Position numbers and translations under genes: made by a program
Origin: Acidobacteriota bacterium
GTDB taxonomy: Bacteria > Acidobacteriota > Terriglobia > Acidiferrales > UBA7541
Assembly (NCBI GenBank): GCA_013289665.1
Contig: JABCZN010000016.1
Span: 46,565 to 110,564, forward strand
Direction of reading: 5' to 3'
DNA length: 64,000 nt
Notes under the pieces: model-generated
Seen by the model: the letters and a program-made list of their open reading frames with translations, nothing else
What the model was told of the DNA's origin: nothing
The model's database searches: none
In this document: positions 30,943 through 40,471 of the stretch, piece by piece
How positions within the stretch are numbered: the first letter of the stretch is position 1
Layout: the number at the start of each line of letters is the position of its first letter

Positions 30943-33900
30943 CTACGGAAAGCGCTTCTTGATTCTGATGTCCACGCCAAACGTGCCGTTCTGATCGCGC
31001 AACCCCACAATTGAAATATTCCGGTTCAAAATGTACTCCACCTGAATCACCTGCTGCTGGGTGGAACTTACGTTGGAAACGTAGGTCACGGTGAGATCGC
31101 GGGTAACCTGCTGCTCGACGGTGACGCGCGCGCCAACGTTCTGCCCGGAACTGGTGGTGCCAAAACCAGCGAGTCCGGGATCCACGCGGAACCGGGTGAT
31201 GCCAAACAAGCGTTCAACGCGTCCGCCCAATTGGCTGGAAATTGCTTCAGAAAGCAGCGCAGTGGCTCCGCTGTTACTTCCCGCACCGGCCTGTCCGGTG
31301 ACGCCCCCGTGCATCGTGGCTTCCGAAGTTGTCTGCCCCAGGGCCAGCAGGGTGATGATATCGTTTCCGGGCAGCGGCGGATCGGAGCGGTAGGACAGAC
31401 TCATCTTGCTGGCCTGCCCGGTGAAATTCAGGGTGATCTCGTATTGCTGGATATTTGTGGTGGCTTCAAAGTTGATCACCGGATCCATGCGGAAGGGGTT
31501 GGAGAAATTCAGATCGCCGCGCGCGACCTTGTAACGATTATCGTGGAAGTAGAGATCGCCCGACAGAACGTGGATGTGTCCGAGCAGAATCGGATGCTCG
31601 GCGGTGCCGCGGGCACGGAGGCTTGATTCGGCCTCGAGATGCGCGCCCGGCCACTCCAGCCGGGTATCGGGCGTCGAGCTCCCCTCGACGTCGAGTTGCA
31701 GGTTGCGCAGAAAACTCGAAGTTGTATTGCTATTGGCGGAGCTGGAGGTCAGGGAACCCACTGCCTCGATGCCTGCGTTCAGGGTGACCCGCTGAACCTG
31801 AACTTTCCCTGAGAGCAGCCCGCCATCGGGAGTGCCGGATAGTCGCAGGGAACCCCCGACAAGCCAGCTCATGCCCTCCGGATAGCGGATGCGGATGCGA
31901 TCGGTCTTTGCAGTGACGTCGTAGCGGAGCGGCTTCTCGGAATAGTTGGCGGTCCCGGCGAGCGTAATCTGGCCCCCGCCTGCCTCGCCGGTGACATTGT
32001 CGAAGAACAGGCGGTTGGCGTCAAAGACCAGGTCGCCCTTCACATTGCTCAAGCCGGTGGGGAAATCCGCGGAGCGGACCGAAGCGTTATTCAGCTTCAC
32101 CCGGCCAATGATGCGGGGGCGGTCGAGAGTGCCCTCGAACGAAGTGTTGATGTCCGCGCGGCCGCTCACATCCACATCCGTCATATAGCCGCTGAGGAGG
32201 CGCAAGTCTACCGAACCGTTGAGCTTCATGGCCAACGTGCGGCGCCCTGTAAACTGGACCGAACCGGTCAGCTCTGCATTGGTATCCGTGCCCTTCAGCG
32301 CCAGGCTGAGAATTTTCAAGCTGTCTTTTGTGGACTTGAGGTGGATCGGCCCCTGGTTTTCAAGCTGCACGCTGCCGTAGTTGAGTACCAAGCGGGAAAA
32401 ATTCCCGTCAAGGGTCAGAGTTTCAGGATGCTGCAAGTCGCCCTGAACCGTGATATCGCCATCCGCAACGCCGTGGCCGCCGAATTTTCGCAGGTGCAAG
32501 GCCGAAAGCAGAAAGGGGTCCAGGTTGATGTTGCGAATGGAGACTTTCCCGTCGAGTGGCAGCGGATCGGCGAGACCCAGGGTGATCCCGCCGGTGATCG
32601 CTCCTTCGCTCATGGCCGAGCTGAGTTTTAGTTGCGCCAGTCGTCCATCCGATTGCAGATCGCCGCCAAAGCTACCGATGATTTCCGAGCCCACCTGCAG
32701 GTCAACCACGCGGACGGAGCCTTCAGCCAGAGGGGCACGCAGCGGGCCGCTGGATTTCAGACGAAACGACACTTGGCCGCCGAGCGGGAGGCCTGAAGCC
32801 TTGATCCTCCCGAAATTCGCCAGCGGCAGCGATGCCCCGACCAGATCCGTGGTCAACGACCGATCGGCATAGCGATAGGCAACGGAGCCGGTGACGATTC
32901 CCGCGCCCCCGGCCTTTTCCGCGCCCGGGCCGAAAAATCGTAATTCGGCATTTGAAAGGCGTACTTCATCGGGCAGCACCATCAGCTGGCCACGGAGGCG
33001 GCTGAATGGAACGGTGTAGACGGTCGCATCGGCCACGTCCAACAAACCCGTTAAGGAAGGCTCCGCGCGCGTTCCGCGTCCGTGGAACTGGCCGGTCAGC
33101 AAGCCCTGGATGGGATATTTCTTCCCGGCCAGTTGCTCGAGCGATTCCAGGGGAACTTTTTCAAGATTCAGTTCGCTAATCCACTGATTTTCCGGACGGA
33201 ACTCCCAATCGGTCAATTGCAATTGGCCGTCGATGCCGGCTTCCATGGCGCCACGGCGAGCGCGACCCCGGGAGATGACCAGTTCTCTCGGGGAGTAAGA
33301 CATGTCGCCGTCGAGCGAGTCGAGAGCGAAATTGTCATAGCGGGCGTGCTCTCCGTGAAAATGGCCCTGGAACGTCGGGCCGTCCGACGGCCCGATGATC
33401 CGGCCGTTCCACTCCAGAGCGCCATCAATGAGGATCTTCGCGGCAGGCGTGCCCGGCTTGTCGCCGGAAATGGCGTGAATGAAATCGTCCCAGGGAGCCA
33501 GGGACCCAATGTCCATGCGAACATCCAGGGACGTATTTTTCGGATGAAGAATTCCGGTGATGCTGCCTCGGGCAGTGGGAGTTTCAAAATCGAATTGACG
33601 GAGCTCGAAAGAGTTCGGGGTGTAGCGGTAACGGAGGACCGCGTCGCTCGTGATCGGGACGTGGCCAAGCTGGGTTTCGTCGGGTTCCTCCCAGTGCATG
33701 CGAGCGGAAATATCGAAGTCGCGGAAATTGTCGTGCCAGGTCTCGACAGTGTCGGCGGAAATCACGGCATCCCAGTGGAGACTGTCGAAGGGAAAGCCCC
33801 GATGGTCGATCGCGGGAGAAACCTCCCTGAGGCGGATGCCCTGGACTTTGGTCTCGCCCCGGAACTTCAGGCCGTCGAACTTCATGGTGACGCGGCCCTT

Positions 33901-34950
33901 GACGCTGCCTCCGAGGCCATAGGCCGCGAAATCTGGAAGGACAACTCCGTCCGGGTCGAGCAGGTAGCTGGAGCGGCTCATTAGATTGGCGGTGTGAAAG
34001 TCCTCGAAGCTCAGCACCATGTTATCAGCGGCGAATTCGCCTTTCCCCTTGATCGTGCCGGAGGCAAGCGTTCCTTCGCCGCGCAGGTCAATTCTGCCCA
34101 ATGGGACCTCGGGAGTGCGAAAGGCCTCGCGAATATCCAGGAGGTCGAGCCACCCGCGATATCGGTAGGTCCAGTCGGGGGACTGGAAATTTCTGGTTTC
34201 TGCCTCCAGGTCCAGGTGCGAGCGGCCGACGTCCACCATTGCTTGTTCCACCGAAAAGCCATCACGGCTGGCGGAAAATTTTGCCGACAGGTTTGCGGGT
34301 ATCGGGATATCGCGTCTTCGCGCCAGTTGGACGGAATCCCAGTCTAGGGTTCCAAGATAGAGTGGATGCTCCGGAGTGCCGCCGGCGGAGACATTCAGGC
34401 GCAGATCGCCACCCTCCATCGCGACCAGCGAGTGCAGGTTATTGTAGAGAAACCAGCCATCCTTGATTTCGACGTGACCGACGTGCAAGTCCAAAAGGGT
34501 TTGCTCGAGAGGCTGTTTCGAACTGCTTTTCTTGAAGGCCGGAAGATTGTTGCTGCCGTCTTTCTCCACCCGGAGGTGAACCCTGGGTTCGACGAGTACC
34601 AGATCATTTAAGGAAACGCGTCGGCCCCAAAACGAATCGATGCGCAAGCCGATTCTGGCCTGCTCCGCGCTGAGGAGGGGCTCCGTGCCTGGCGGCTCCT
34701 TGCCATGAATCACCAGGCCGTTCACGCTGGCGTTCAGCGAAAACCAGCCGACCGAAACCGTGCGCACTTCCACGCGGGTTCCGGTCAAATTCTCGAGGCG
34801 GTTGACCAGGAAGCGGCGCAAGAGGGGATTGGCGAGGCCGCTGCCGAGCGCGATGATGGCCAGTGCCACGCCGAGCAGAGTCCAGGTGCCCAGCACCCAG
34901 AAGAGGTGTTCGAGCCATAGAATCTTCTTGTGGCGAGATTCCTTGGTCAT
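30943..34950 (-). CDS. tamB: TamB-like translocation/assembly module protein
   Basis: This very long protein (1335 residues) has an N-terminal membrane anchor (about 18-35: TWTLLGVALAIIALGSG), a long repetitive beta-taco region, and a C-terminal TamB (DUF490) domain (EGMSWLVGGSLRLSGT, LGHIHVLSGDLYFHDNRYKV, RGDLNFSNPFRMDPVINFEA, ending in ISIVGLRDQNGTFGVDI). By family it spans the periplasm and helps deliver lipids or proteins to the outer membrane, usually with TamA or BamA. The ATG overlaps the preceding SurA-N-like gene's stop by four bases, and that gene overlaps a BamA-like gene, so the three are one operon. Confidence 0.9.
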   Translation of the reverse strand: MTKESRHKKILWLEHLFWVLGTWTLLGVALAIIALGSGLANPLLRRFLVNRLENLTGTRVEVRTVSVGWFSLNASVNGLVIHGKEPPGTEPLLSAEQARIGLRIDSFWGRRVSLNDLVLVEPRVHLRVEKDGSNNLPAFKKSSSKQPLEQTLLDLHVGHVEIKDGWFLYNNLHSLVAMEGGDLRLNVSAGGTPEHPLYLGTLDWDSVQLARRRDIPIPANLSAKFSASRDGFSVEQAMVDVGRSHLDLEAETRNFQSPDWTYRYRGWLDLLDIREAFRTPEVPLGRIDLRGEGTLASGTIKGKGEFAADNMVLSFEDFHTANLMSRSSYLLDPDGVVLPDFAAYGLGGSVKGRVTMKFDGLKFRGETKVQGIRLREVSPAIDHRGFPFDSLHWDAVISADTVETWHDNFRDFDISARMHWEEPDETQLGHVPITSDAVLRYRYTPNSFELRQFDFETPTARGSITGILHPKNTSLDVRMDIGSLAPWDDFIHAISGDKPGTPAAKILIDGALEWNGRIIGPSDGPTFQGHFHGEHARYDNFALDSLDGDMSYSPRELVISRGRARRGAMEAGIDGQLQLTDWEFRPENQWISELNLEKVPLESLEQLAGKKYPIQGLLTGQFHGRGTRAEPSLTGLLDVADATVYTVPFSRLRGQLMVLPDEVRLSNAELRFFGPGAEKAGGAGIVTGSVAYRYADRSLTTDLVGASLPLANFGRIKASGLPLGGQVSFRLKSSGPLRAPLAEGSVRVVDLQVGSEIIGSFGGDLQSDGRLAQLKLSSAMSEGAITGGITLGLADPLPLDGKVSIRNINLDPFLLSALHLRKFGGHGVADGDITVQGDLQHPETLTLDGNFSRLVLNYGSVQLENQGPIHLKSTKDSLKILSLALKGTDTNAELTGSVQFTGRRTLAMKLNGSVDLRLLSGYMTDVDVSGRADINTSFEGTLDRPRIIGRVKLNNASVRSADFPTGLSNVKGDLVFDANRLFFDNVTGEAGGGQITLAGTANYSEKPLRYDVTAKTDRIRIRYPEGMSWLVGGSLRLSGTPDGGLLSGKVQVQRVTLNAGIEAVGSLTSSSANSNTTSSFLRNLQLDVEGSSTPDTRLEWPGAHLEAESSLRARGTAEHPILLGHIHVLSGDLYFHDNRYKVARGDLNFSNPFRMDPVINFEATTNIQQYEITLNFTGQASKMSLSYRSDPPLPGNDIITLLALGQTTSEATMHGGVTGQAGAGSNSGATALLSEAISSQLGGRVERLFGITRFRVDPGLAGFGTTSSGQNVGARVTVEQQVTRDLTVTYVSNVSSTQQQVIQVEYILNRNISIVGLRDQNGTFGVDIRIKKRFP

Positions 34951-35594
34951 TGCGGCTTCAGCTCCAGCATGATCTCAACCCGGACACGGGTGCGGCTTTC
35001 CTTGAGCCAGCGGTCGGACTGCTCGTTGATGGCTTGCTGCACCAGCGCTTCCTGGATAAAGTCCCGCGCATTTTCCAGTGTCGGCGGAGTCTGGCCGCGC
35101 GATTCCGCGCGCGGCACGACGCGGGTCCTGTAAAAGTCCTCGATGGCCTTTTCGTCAACCTGGATAGCCGGGCGGAAGCGGGTGTCGAGGTAATTGCTGA
35201 GATAGAGCTGGGCGCGGAGGAACCGGCGAATTTCCTCATCGGTGATGCCGCTCTGTTTCTGGCGTGCCTGAAATTCCTCGGGGGAGGAAAAAGAACGCTT
35301 CAGGCGTTCGAGGCTGCGGTTGACGTCGTCGACGGAAGGCTGGGGAAACCGCGCGACATTTGCCTCGTTGCGGACGATCCACTGGTCGATCAGGCGGTTC
35401 AGGATGTCCGCATCGCTTTGCGCTTTGCCATCCAGGAAGATCTGGTAGCGGTTGAGTTGCCGGATGTCGCTCAGCAGGATGATATCGGTTTCGACCCTGG
35501 CGGCAATCCGGTCAACCACTTCCTGAGCCTGGCTCGGGCCTGGCAATCCGAGCAGGCCGATCAGAATCGTCAGGGCTGTGATCCATTTACGCAT
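34947..35594 (-). CDS. SurA N-terminal-domain-like periplasmic chaperone
   Basis: This 215-residue protein starts at ATG 35594, shared with the BamA stop (TGATG). A signal peptide (MRKWITALTILIGLLGLPGPSQAQ) is followed by a SurA N-terminal fold: VVDRIAARVETDIILLSDIR, SDADILNRLIDQWIVRNEAN, and a long helical part with YLDTRFRPAIQVDEKAIEDF. No peptidyl-prolyl isomerase (parvulin) domain is present, so it is a chaperone-only form. Its position between BamA-like and TamB genes suggests it escorts outer-membrane proteins. A longer frame upstream to 35678 lies inside bamA and is rejected. Confidence 0.8.
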   Translation of the reverse strand: MRKWITALTILIGLLGLPGPSQAQEVVDRIAARVETDIILLSDIRQLNRYQIFLDGKAQSDADILNRLIDQWIVRNEANVARFPQPSVDDVNRSLERLKRSFSSPEEFQARQKQSGITDEEIRRFLRAQLYLSNYLDTRFRPAIQVDEKAIEDFYRTRVVPRAESRGQTPPTLENARDFIQEALVQQAINEQSDRWLKESRTRVRVEIMLELKPQ

Positions 35595-38500
35595 CAGAAA
35601 CTCGAGCCCAGGTTGAAGAATATCTGAAACTTCTGCAAGTGCGTCCCTTGCTGGCAAAACACCCGGGCGTTCTGGCAAGGAATGACAAACTGCGCGGGAT
35701 TCAACTGATAGCCCAGGTCAATCCGGATGGGGCCGATGGGTGTGGCGTAGCGCAGGCCAAAGCCGACGGTGTGGGAGAAATAGTTGAGCTCGTTGGTGCA
35801 ATTGGCCACGCAGCGCGTCGGGTTGAACGGCCCCGGCGGCTGGCCTGCAATTGCGGCAACGAATACGGGTTTCGGCGGTGACCAACGGAGAGTTACGCGG
35901 CTGGCCCGGCTGTAGACGTTTCCAGCGTCATAGAACAACGCGCCACCGAGCTTGGTCCCGATGATGGGCAGCTTTAGCGGGAAGCGAACCTCCTGGTTGA
36001 GTATTACGAGCGCTTGGCCGCCGACCGGGAAACCTGTCAGCGCATCGCGCGGACCAGCTTGATTGAGGGCGAAACCCCGTATGGACGTGCCGCCCCCGGC
36101 AAAAAGCCTTTCCGGCAACGGAATTAACTGCGGTAGTGGAGTTAGGGTCGGCGCAGGAAAGGTCAGCGAGACGGTGTTGCCATAAGGCTGCAGAATGCCG
36201 ATGCGGAGCGAGCGGGCAAAATTCCAGTTGCGCGACAGCGGAGTGTAGGTGGAATTCTGGGCAAAATAGCGCAGAAAGCTCGCGCTCGAACCGATGGAAG
36301 TGGCCGCGACGCTGAAATCCACAGTGTTGAAGGAGCCTTTCGTCGCGTCCGCGGGATTGTCGCGGTAATCGCGAACATAGGTGGCGCCGAACTGGGAAAC
36401 CAGAGTCGGCTGGTTGAACAGCGGAATTTCTTCCGCGGGAATGTTCAAACTGCTGACGGTCACTTTTCTGAATGCATAGCGAAACAACAGCGAGGAACGC
36501 GGAGTGACCTGGTCGGTGAGCTGCACGTTGCCTTCATAGCGGGTTTGGCCGAAGGTATTGATATCCTGCGTTTTTTCGACGTAGGCATTCGCCTGCAGAC
36601 TTAATTTCGAAATATTGAAGGTATTGGGCGCGGTGTAAGCAAGCAGCGCGCGCCCCTGAATGGTGCTGCCGCGGAGTTTCAGGGCAAGAGAATCGGCGCG
36701 GCCGGTCACATTCTGCTTTGAAATTTCCAGAATGCCGCGCGGCGCCGCCTGGATTTCTCCGCCCGTCGGATCCGTAGTGCTGGCCAGGCGCTGCACTTCG
36801 AATCCGCCTCCGTAGGCGATGGTGTAACGCTTGGCTTCCTCGACCAGGACCACGACGTTTTTTTCGGGATCGTTGCCGTTGGCGTTCTGCGGCTCGATGG
36901 TGACGCGATTGAAAACCCCGAGGTTGTACAGCTTCTGCTGGGACTCGACCACGTCCCCCTCGCGCAAGGGTTCCCCCGGCCGCACCTTGACCTCCCGGCG
37001 GATTACGCGCTGGCGGGTGTGTTTGTATCCGGTGAGAAAAACCTGCTTCACGGAGATTCGCGGGCCTTCCACAATCTTGTAGACAAGTTTTACCGGTTGC
37101 GCGCGTTCGATCGCGTATTTGCGGGCCTCGCCCGACAGTTTTTCCGTTTCCGCGTTTTGTTTTGCCGTGGAAGCTTCGGCTTGCAGGGAAGAATCAGGGT
37201 CGGCGGTGTAGGAAAACGTTGCGTCCGGAAAGCCCTGGTTGTAATAGAGGGCCAGAACGTTGTCGCGATCGCTCGAAACGTTGATGTCAGAGAAGGGTTG
37301 TCCCGGCAGCGAGCCCAGAACCTCGCGAATCTGTTCTTCGCTCAAGGTGTGCATGCCTTCCACCTCGAGGCTGGAGACGAGCGTCTGCTTTCCTTCTTCA
37401 ATGTTGAAGTGAACGGTCAGATCGCCTCCTTTTTTCTTGTTGACCTCTTCGACCTGGGCATCCACTCTGGCTGAGAGAAATCCGTTCGAGATGTACACGT
37501 TTTTCATCGACAGGGCATCGGCCTCCATCAACCGGCGGCTGAAACGCGGCCGGGTGAAGAGGCTGACGGTGGAAATGGTGAGCCGGCCCTTCAGGAGGTC
37601 GGTGCTGAAGTAGCGGTTCCCTTTGAATTCGATGCGCGAAAGCTGGTGCCGGGAACCCCGCTCGACCGTATAAGTAATTACCTCCTCGGAACCCTTTTTC
37701 CCGGATTTTGCGCCTTCCACTTCGCGGGCCGCAACCGCGTAGTCCACTTTCGCGTCGAAGTATCCCTCCCGCTCCATCCGCTCCCGGATATTCCGCCGGC
37801 CCTCTTCGAGAAGGTCCGTGTCAACGGATCCTTCCTGATAGACGGGGATCATTTTTTTCAGATCACGACCGGATAATTTGGCCCCGATTAACGCCACGCG
37901 CACCAGCGGGCCTTCCGTTACCTCCAGGGTCATCGCAAGCGTGTTCGCGGCCGCATCCAGCTCGCCTCTGCGGACCGAAACACGTGCGCTCAAGTGCCCT
38001 TTTTTTTCCAGGAATTTCCGGATGCGCTCGGTGCCCGATTGGACTTTGGCAATCGTCAGCGGGCTTCCGGGCTTGAGCTTGAATCTGGCGAGGAGATCGG
38101 AGTCCCGGTATTCGGTGTTGTTGATTAGATCGATCTTCTTGGCGCGAACCCTGGGCCCGGGGTCCAGATTCACGATCACATCCAGCTGATGCGATTCAGG
38201 GAAAGGCCGTTCCCGGACGCTGATCTTTGCCCGATAGAGCCCTTCCTCTCGCAGGGCATCGCGCAAGCGCTCCACCCCGTCTCTGACATCTTGCTCGTGG
38301 TAGGTCTGCCCCAGGGAAAGCTGCATGGCAGCGACGGCGGAGGCTTCCGTCGGCGGAGGCGTGAGTCCGTTGATTAGGATCTGATTGAAATAAAGATTTT
38401 CACGAGCCACAAAATCGAGCCGAACTCCATGGGCGTCAGGATAGACGACGGCGCGCAAATCCGCGTAGTTCCCGGTTTGGTACAGGCTGCGAATGCTGGC

Positions 38501-38728
38501 GGCGACCTGCTCGGGGCGCAAGGGCTCGCCAGGCTGCACCGGCAAGGCCTCCAGCCGAGCCTCGAGCACTTTGCCGTCTGGGCTGACCACGCGCACGCTG
38601 GTTAGCTCGGGTTCAGCTGGTTTGGCGGCCTGGGGTTCTGGACTGGTCTGGGCGTGCGCTCGTGCTCCTCCCAGAGTAAGACCCAGAAGGACAATCGCCC
38701 GCAACCCGTGGTGCCAGCGGCATTTCAT
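35594..38728 (-). CDS. bamA: BamA/Omp85-type outer-membrane assembly protein
   Basis: The 1044-residue protein starts at ATG 38728 (signal peptide MKCRWHHGLRAIVLLGLTLG). The N-terminal part has at least five POTRA-like repeats, each with a strand-helix-helix-strand motif, for example LGQTYHEQDVRDGVERLRDA, LKPGSPLTIAKVQSGTERIR and GQPFSDINVSSDRDNVLALY. The C-terminal 400 residues form the Omp85 barrel, with the lid motif FAGGGTSIRGFALNQ and a barrel end KFQIFFNLGSSF. It inserts beta-barrel proteins in the outer membrane. The reading frame extends 315 codons further upstream, but that part lies opposite a ThiF gene and has no signal peptide. It heads an operon with SurA-N-like and TamB genes. 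Confidence 0.92.
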   Translation of the reverse strand: MKCRWHHGLRAIVLLGLTLGGARAHAQTSPEPQAAKPAEPELTSVRVVSPDGKVLEARLEALPVQPGEPLRPEQVAASIRSLYQTGNYADLRAVVYPDAHGVRLDFVARENLYFNQILINGLTPPPTEASAVAAMQLSLGQTYHEQDVRDGVERLRDALREEGLYRAKISVRERPFPESHQLDVIVNLDPGPRVRAKKIDLINNTEYRDSDLLARFKLKPGSPLTIAKVQSGTERIRKFLEKKGHLSARVSVRRGELDAAANTLAMTLEVTEGPLVRVALIGAKLSGRDLKKMIPVYQEGSVDTDLLEEGRRNIRERMEREGYFDAKVDYAVAAREVEGAKSGKKGSEEVITYTVERGSRHQLSRIEFKGNRYFSTDLLKGRLTISTVSLFTRPRFSRRLMEADALSMKNVYISNGFLSARVDAQVEEVNKKKGGDLTVHFNIEEGKQTLVSSLEVEGMHTLSEEQIREVLGSLPGQPFSDINVSSDRDNVLALYYNQGFPDATFSYTADPDSSLQAEASTAKQNAETEKLSGEARKYAIERAQPVKLVYKIVEGPRISVKQVFLTGYKHTRQRVIRREVKVRPGEPLREGDVVESQQKLYNLGVFNRVTIEPQNANGNDPEKNVVVLVEEAKRYTIAYGGGFEVQRLASTTDPTGGEIQAAPRGILEISKQNVTGRADSLALKLRGSTIQGRALLAYTAPNTFNISKLSLQANAYVEKTQDINTFGQTRYEGNVQLTDQVTPRSSLLFRYAFRKVTVSSLNIPAEEIPLFNQPTLVSQFGATYVRDYRDNPADATKGSFNTVDFSVAATSIGSSASFLRYFAQNSTYTPLSRNWNFARSLRIGILQPYGNTVSLTFPAPTLTPLPQLIPLPERLFAGGGTSIRGFALNQAGPRDALTGFPVGGQALVILNQEVRFPLKLPIIGTKLGGALFYDAGNVYSRASRVTLRWSPPKPVFVAAIAGQPPGPFNPTRCVANCTNELNYFSHTVGFGLRYATPIGPIRIDLGYQLNPAQFVIPCQNARVFCQQGTHLQKFQIFFNLGSSF

Positions 38729-38791
38729 GCGCTCTATAACACAGACGAAGCGTAGCACAGGCGCGTTGCCTCCCCTGGTCCGTTTGGGGCT

Positions 38792-39862
38792 ATGATGAAG
38801 AGGAAAAGAACCTGCGGTGCTAGGAATCCATTTTACGTGACTCCTTCGCTTAACGAGAAGTACTCCCGTCAGATCTTGTTCGCTGGAATTGGGCCGGAAG
38901 GCCAGGCGCGTCTGAATCGTTCGAGCGCTGTGATTGTGGGCTCTGGCGCCATCGGCGCGGCGGTTGCCAATCTGCTGGTGCGGGCGGGCGTCGGCCGGAT
39001 TCGAATCCTGGACCGGGATTTCGTGGAGCCGTCCAATCTGCAGCGGCAGATCCTTTTCGACGAAGCCGATGCGCGGGAGGCGCTGCCCAAGGCGGTTGCC
39101 GCGGAGCGCAAACTTCGGGCGTTGAATTTGGACGTCCAGATTGAAGGAGTTGTGGCGGATCTCAATTCCGGGAACGCAGAGGAATTGCTCTCGGGGTTTC
39201 CGTTGATCCTTGACGGCACGGACAATTTTGAAACGCGATTTTTGGTCAACGATTTTGCCGTGCAATCGGGTACTCCCTGGGTATATGGCGCCGCGGTTGC
39301 CAGCTACGGCCTGACCTTCACGATTCGGCCCCAGCACACCGCTTGCCTTGCCTGTCTGCTCGAATCCGGCGGGGCGCCTGGCCTGGAAGAAACCTGCGAC
39401 ACGGTGGGCGTTCTGGGGCCGATCGTGAATCTGATTGCGTCGCTTGAAGCGGCCGAGGCTTTGAAACTGCTCTCCGGCAACCAAGGCCAAATGCATGGCC
39501 GGTTGCTTTCCGCTGACGTCTGGACGGGCCGCTTCCAGTCGGTAGAGCCGGAGCGGAATCCCCGCTGCCGTGCGTGCGCGCGGCGTGAATTTCCGTATCT
39601 GGAGGGCCGCGCTCAGCCGCATATCACCCTGTGCGGGCGCGACTCCGTGCAGATTCACGAGCGGGGACGCCATCTGGATCTGCCGGCCCTCGAACGGCGG
39701 CTTCGTTCGAGCATCCCGGGCGTGCGCCAGAACGGCTTTCTGCTGCGATTCCAGGTGGCTCCCTACGAGATGACCATCTTCAGCGACGGCAGGGCAATCC
39801 TGAAAGGCACGAAGGACCCGGCAATCGCTCGTTCGCTTTACGCCAAATATATCGGTGCATGA
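38792..39862 (+). CDS. ThiF/MoeB-type E1-like adenylyltransferase
   Basis: This 356-residue protein has the E1-like fold: NEKYSRQILFAGIGPEGQ, nucleotide-binding GSGAIGAAVANLLVRAGVGR (50-69), DRDFVEPSNLQRQILF, DGTDNFETRFLVNDF, and zinc-ligand pairs CLAC and CRAC. By family it adenylates the C-terminal glycine of a small ubiquitin-like protein (ThiS or MoaD), for sulfur transfer in thiamine or molybdopterin synthesis. About 90 C-terminal residues (from HITLCGRDSVQI) resemble a small appended domain of unknown role. Start is uncertain: ATG 38792, ATG 38795 or GTG 38837. No ThiS/MoaD gene is adjacent. The 63-base gap to bamA is a divergent promoter region. Confidence 0.85.
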   Translation: MMKRKRTCGARNPFYVTPSLNEKYSRQILFAGIGPEGQARLNRSSAVIVGSGAIGAAVANLLVRAGVGRIRILDRDFVEPSNLQRQILFDEADAREALPKAVAAERKLRALNLDVQIEGVVADLNSGNAEELLSGFPLILDGTDNFETRFLVNDFAVQSGTPWVYGAAVASYGLTFTIRPQHTACLACLLESGGAPGLEETCDTVGVLGPIVNLIASLEAAEALKLLSGNQGQMHGRLLSADVWTGRFQSVEPERNPRCRACARREFPYLEGRAQPHITLCGRDSVQIHERGRHLDLPALERRLRSSIPGVRQNGFLLRFQVAPYEMTIFSDGRAILKGTKDPAIARSLYAKYIGA

Positions 39863-39868
39863 GCTGCC

Positions 39869-40216
39869 TTAGCGGAAGATGCCGCTGCGGCCGGCCGGAG
39901 TGCGCATCGAGGCCCGGTCCAGGTTCTCCCGGAGATTCATCAGCGTCAAAAAGGTGCTGAGGACACGGGCTTTCAAGTCATCTGTGAGGTGCAGGCCGCT
40001 GGTGGCCACACGGGCCAGCGATTCGCCGTTCGTGGTGATGAATTTCATGATGTCCCGCTGCCGATCCTGCGGGGCATTCCCGAGCGCGGTCTCCCGCCGC
40101 ATCTCGGCGCAGCTAGCTTCAAGCGAAAGGGTGAAATGCAGGATGCAGACCTTCTGCTCCGCCAGGGCGGCGGGCACGTCGTGTTTGCATCCCGAGATGT
40201 GGCAAGTGGCGCTCAT
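39869..40216 (-). CDS. Small Cys/His-containing protein of unknown function
   Basis: This 115-residue protein starts at ATG 40216 and has an N-terminal cluster that could bind a metal (MSATCHISGCKHD, then a CILHF segment). The rest is helical: SCAEMRRETALGNAPQDRQR, TTNGESLARVATSGLHLTDD, LKARVLSTFLTLMNLRENLD. No known family comes to mind and no membrane helix or signal is seen. The next gene upstream on the plus strand, the argR region, is divergent. Moderate confidence that it is a real gene, given codon-like periodicity and lack of a better frame. Confidence 0.55.
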   Translation of the reverse strand: MSATCHISGCKHDVPAALAEQKVCILHFTLSLEASCAEMRRETALGNAPQDRQRDIMKFITTNGESLARVATSGLHLTDDLKARVLSTFLTLMNLRENLDRASMRTPAGRSGIFR

Positions 40217-40407
40217 GCTTCCCAAAAGGGTGGTTTTTGATAGGTAACATTCTTGGAGGCGAAAATCCAGCGGTCATCTTGGTCCTGCGGCGTATGAAGT
40301 AGCTGTCCATTTTGGGGCCAACCTGCACCTTTGACCAGTACTTTGCCGCCCGGGACCCGCGGCCTCCGGCAGGTACGAATCTATTCCCGTTTCTTCGCGC
40401 AAATCTT

Positions 40408-40424
40408 TGTCAAAAAGTTTGACA
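40408..40424. promoter_or_regulatory. Dyad overlapping argR -35 element
   Basis: TGTCAAA-AAG-TTTGACA is a perfect seven-base inverted repeat with a three-base spacer. Its right arm contains the -35 TTGACA. It differs from the ARG box, so a second regulator may act on the arg operon. Confidence 0.45.
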
Positions 40425-40447
40425 GCGTCTGTCTGCGACTGTATAAA
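40419..40447 (+). promoter_or_regulatory. Near-consensus promoter of arginine operon
   Basis: Perfect -35 TTGACA (40419-40424), a 17-base spacer and TATAAA (40442-40447) as -10, starting about 20 bases upstream of the argR ATG. The ARG box covers the -10. Confidence 0.65.
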
Positions 40448-40453
40448 TATACA
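40440..40453. promoter_or_regulatory. ARG box: ArgR operator covering the -10
   Basis: TGTATAAATATACA is a perfect 14-base palindrome like known ArgR operators (TGAATwwwwATTCA). A second half-site, TGTATATTGG, begins at 40460. ArgR hexamers bind pairs of boxes, so autorepression of argR is likely. Confidence 0.65.
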
Positions 40454-40471
40454 GTAGACTGTATATTGGAT

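Noticed and set aside
30935..30958. GAAGCGC/GCGCTTC dyad as a terminator between DUF2059 and tamB
   Set aside because: Seven-base stem with a ten-base loop and no T-run; it overlaps the tamB 3' end, so function is not credible enough for the feature list.
38729..39673. 315-codon 5' extension of the bamA frame
   Set aside because: Lies antisense to the ThiF-like gene. A signal peptide starts at 38728, so the extension is only frame drift.
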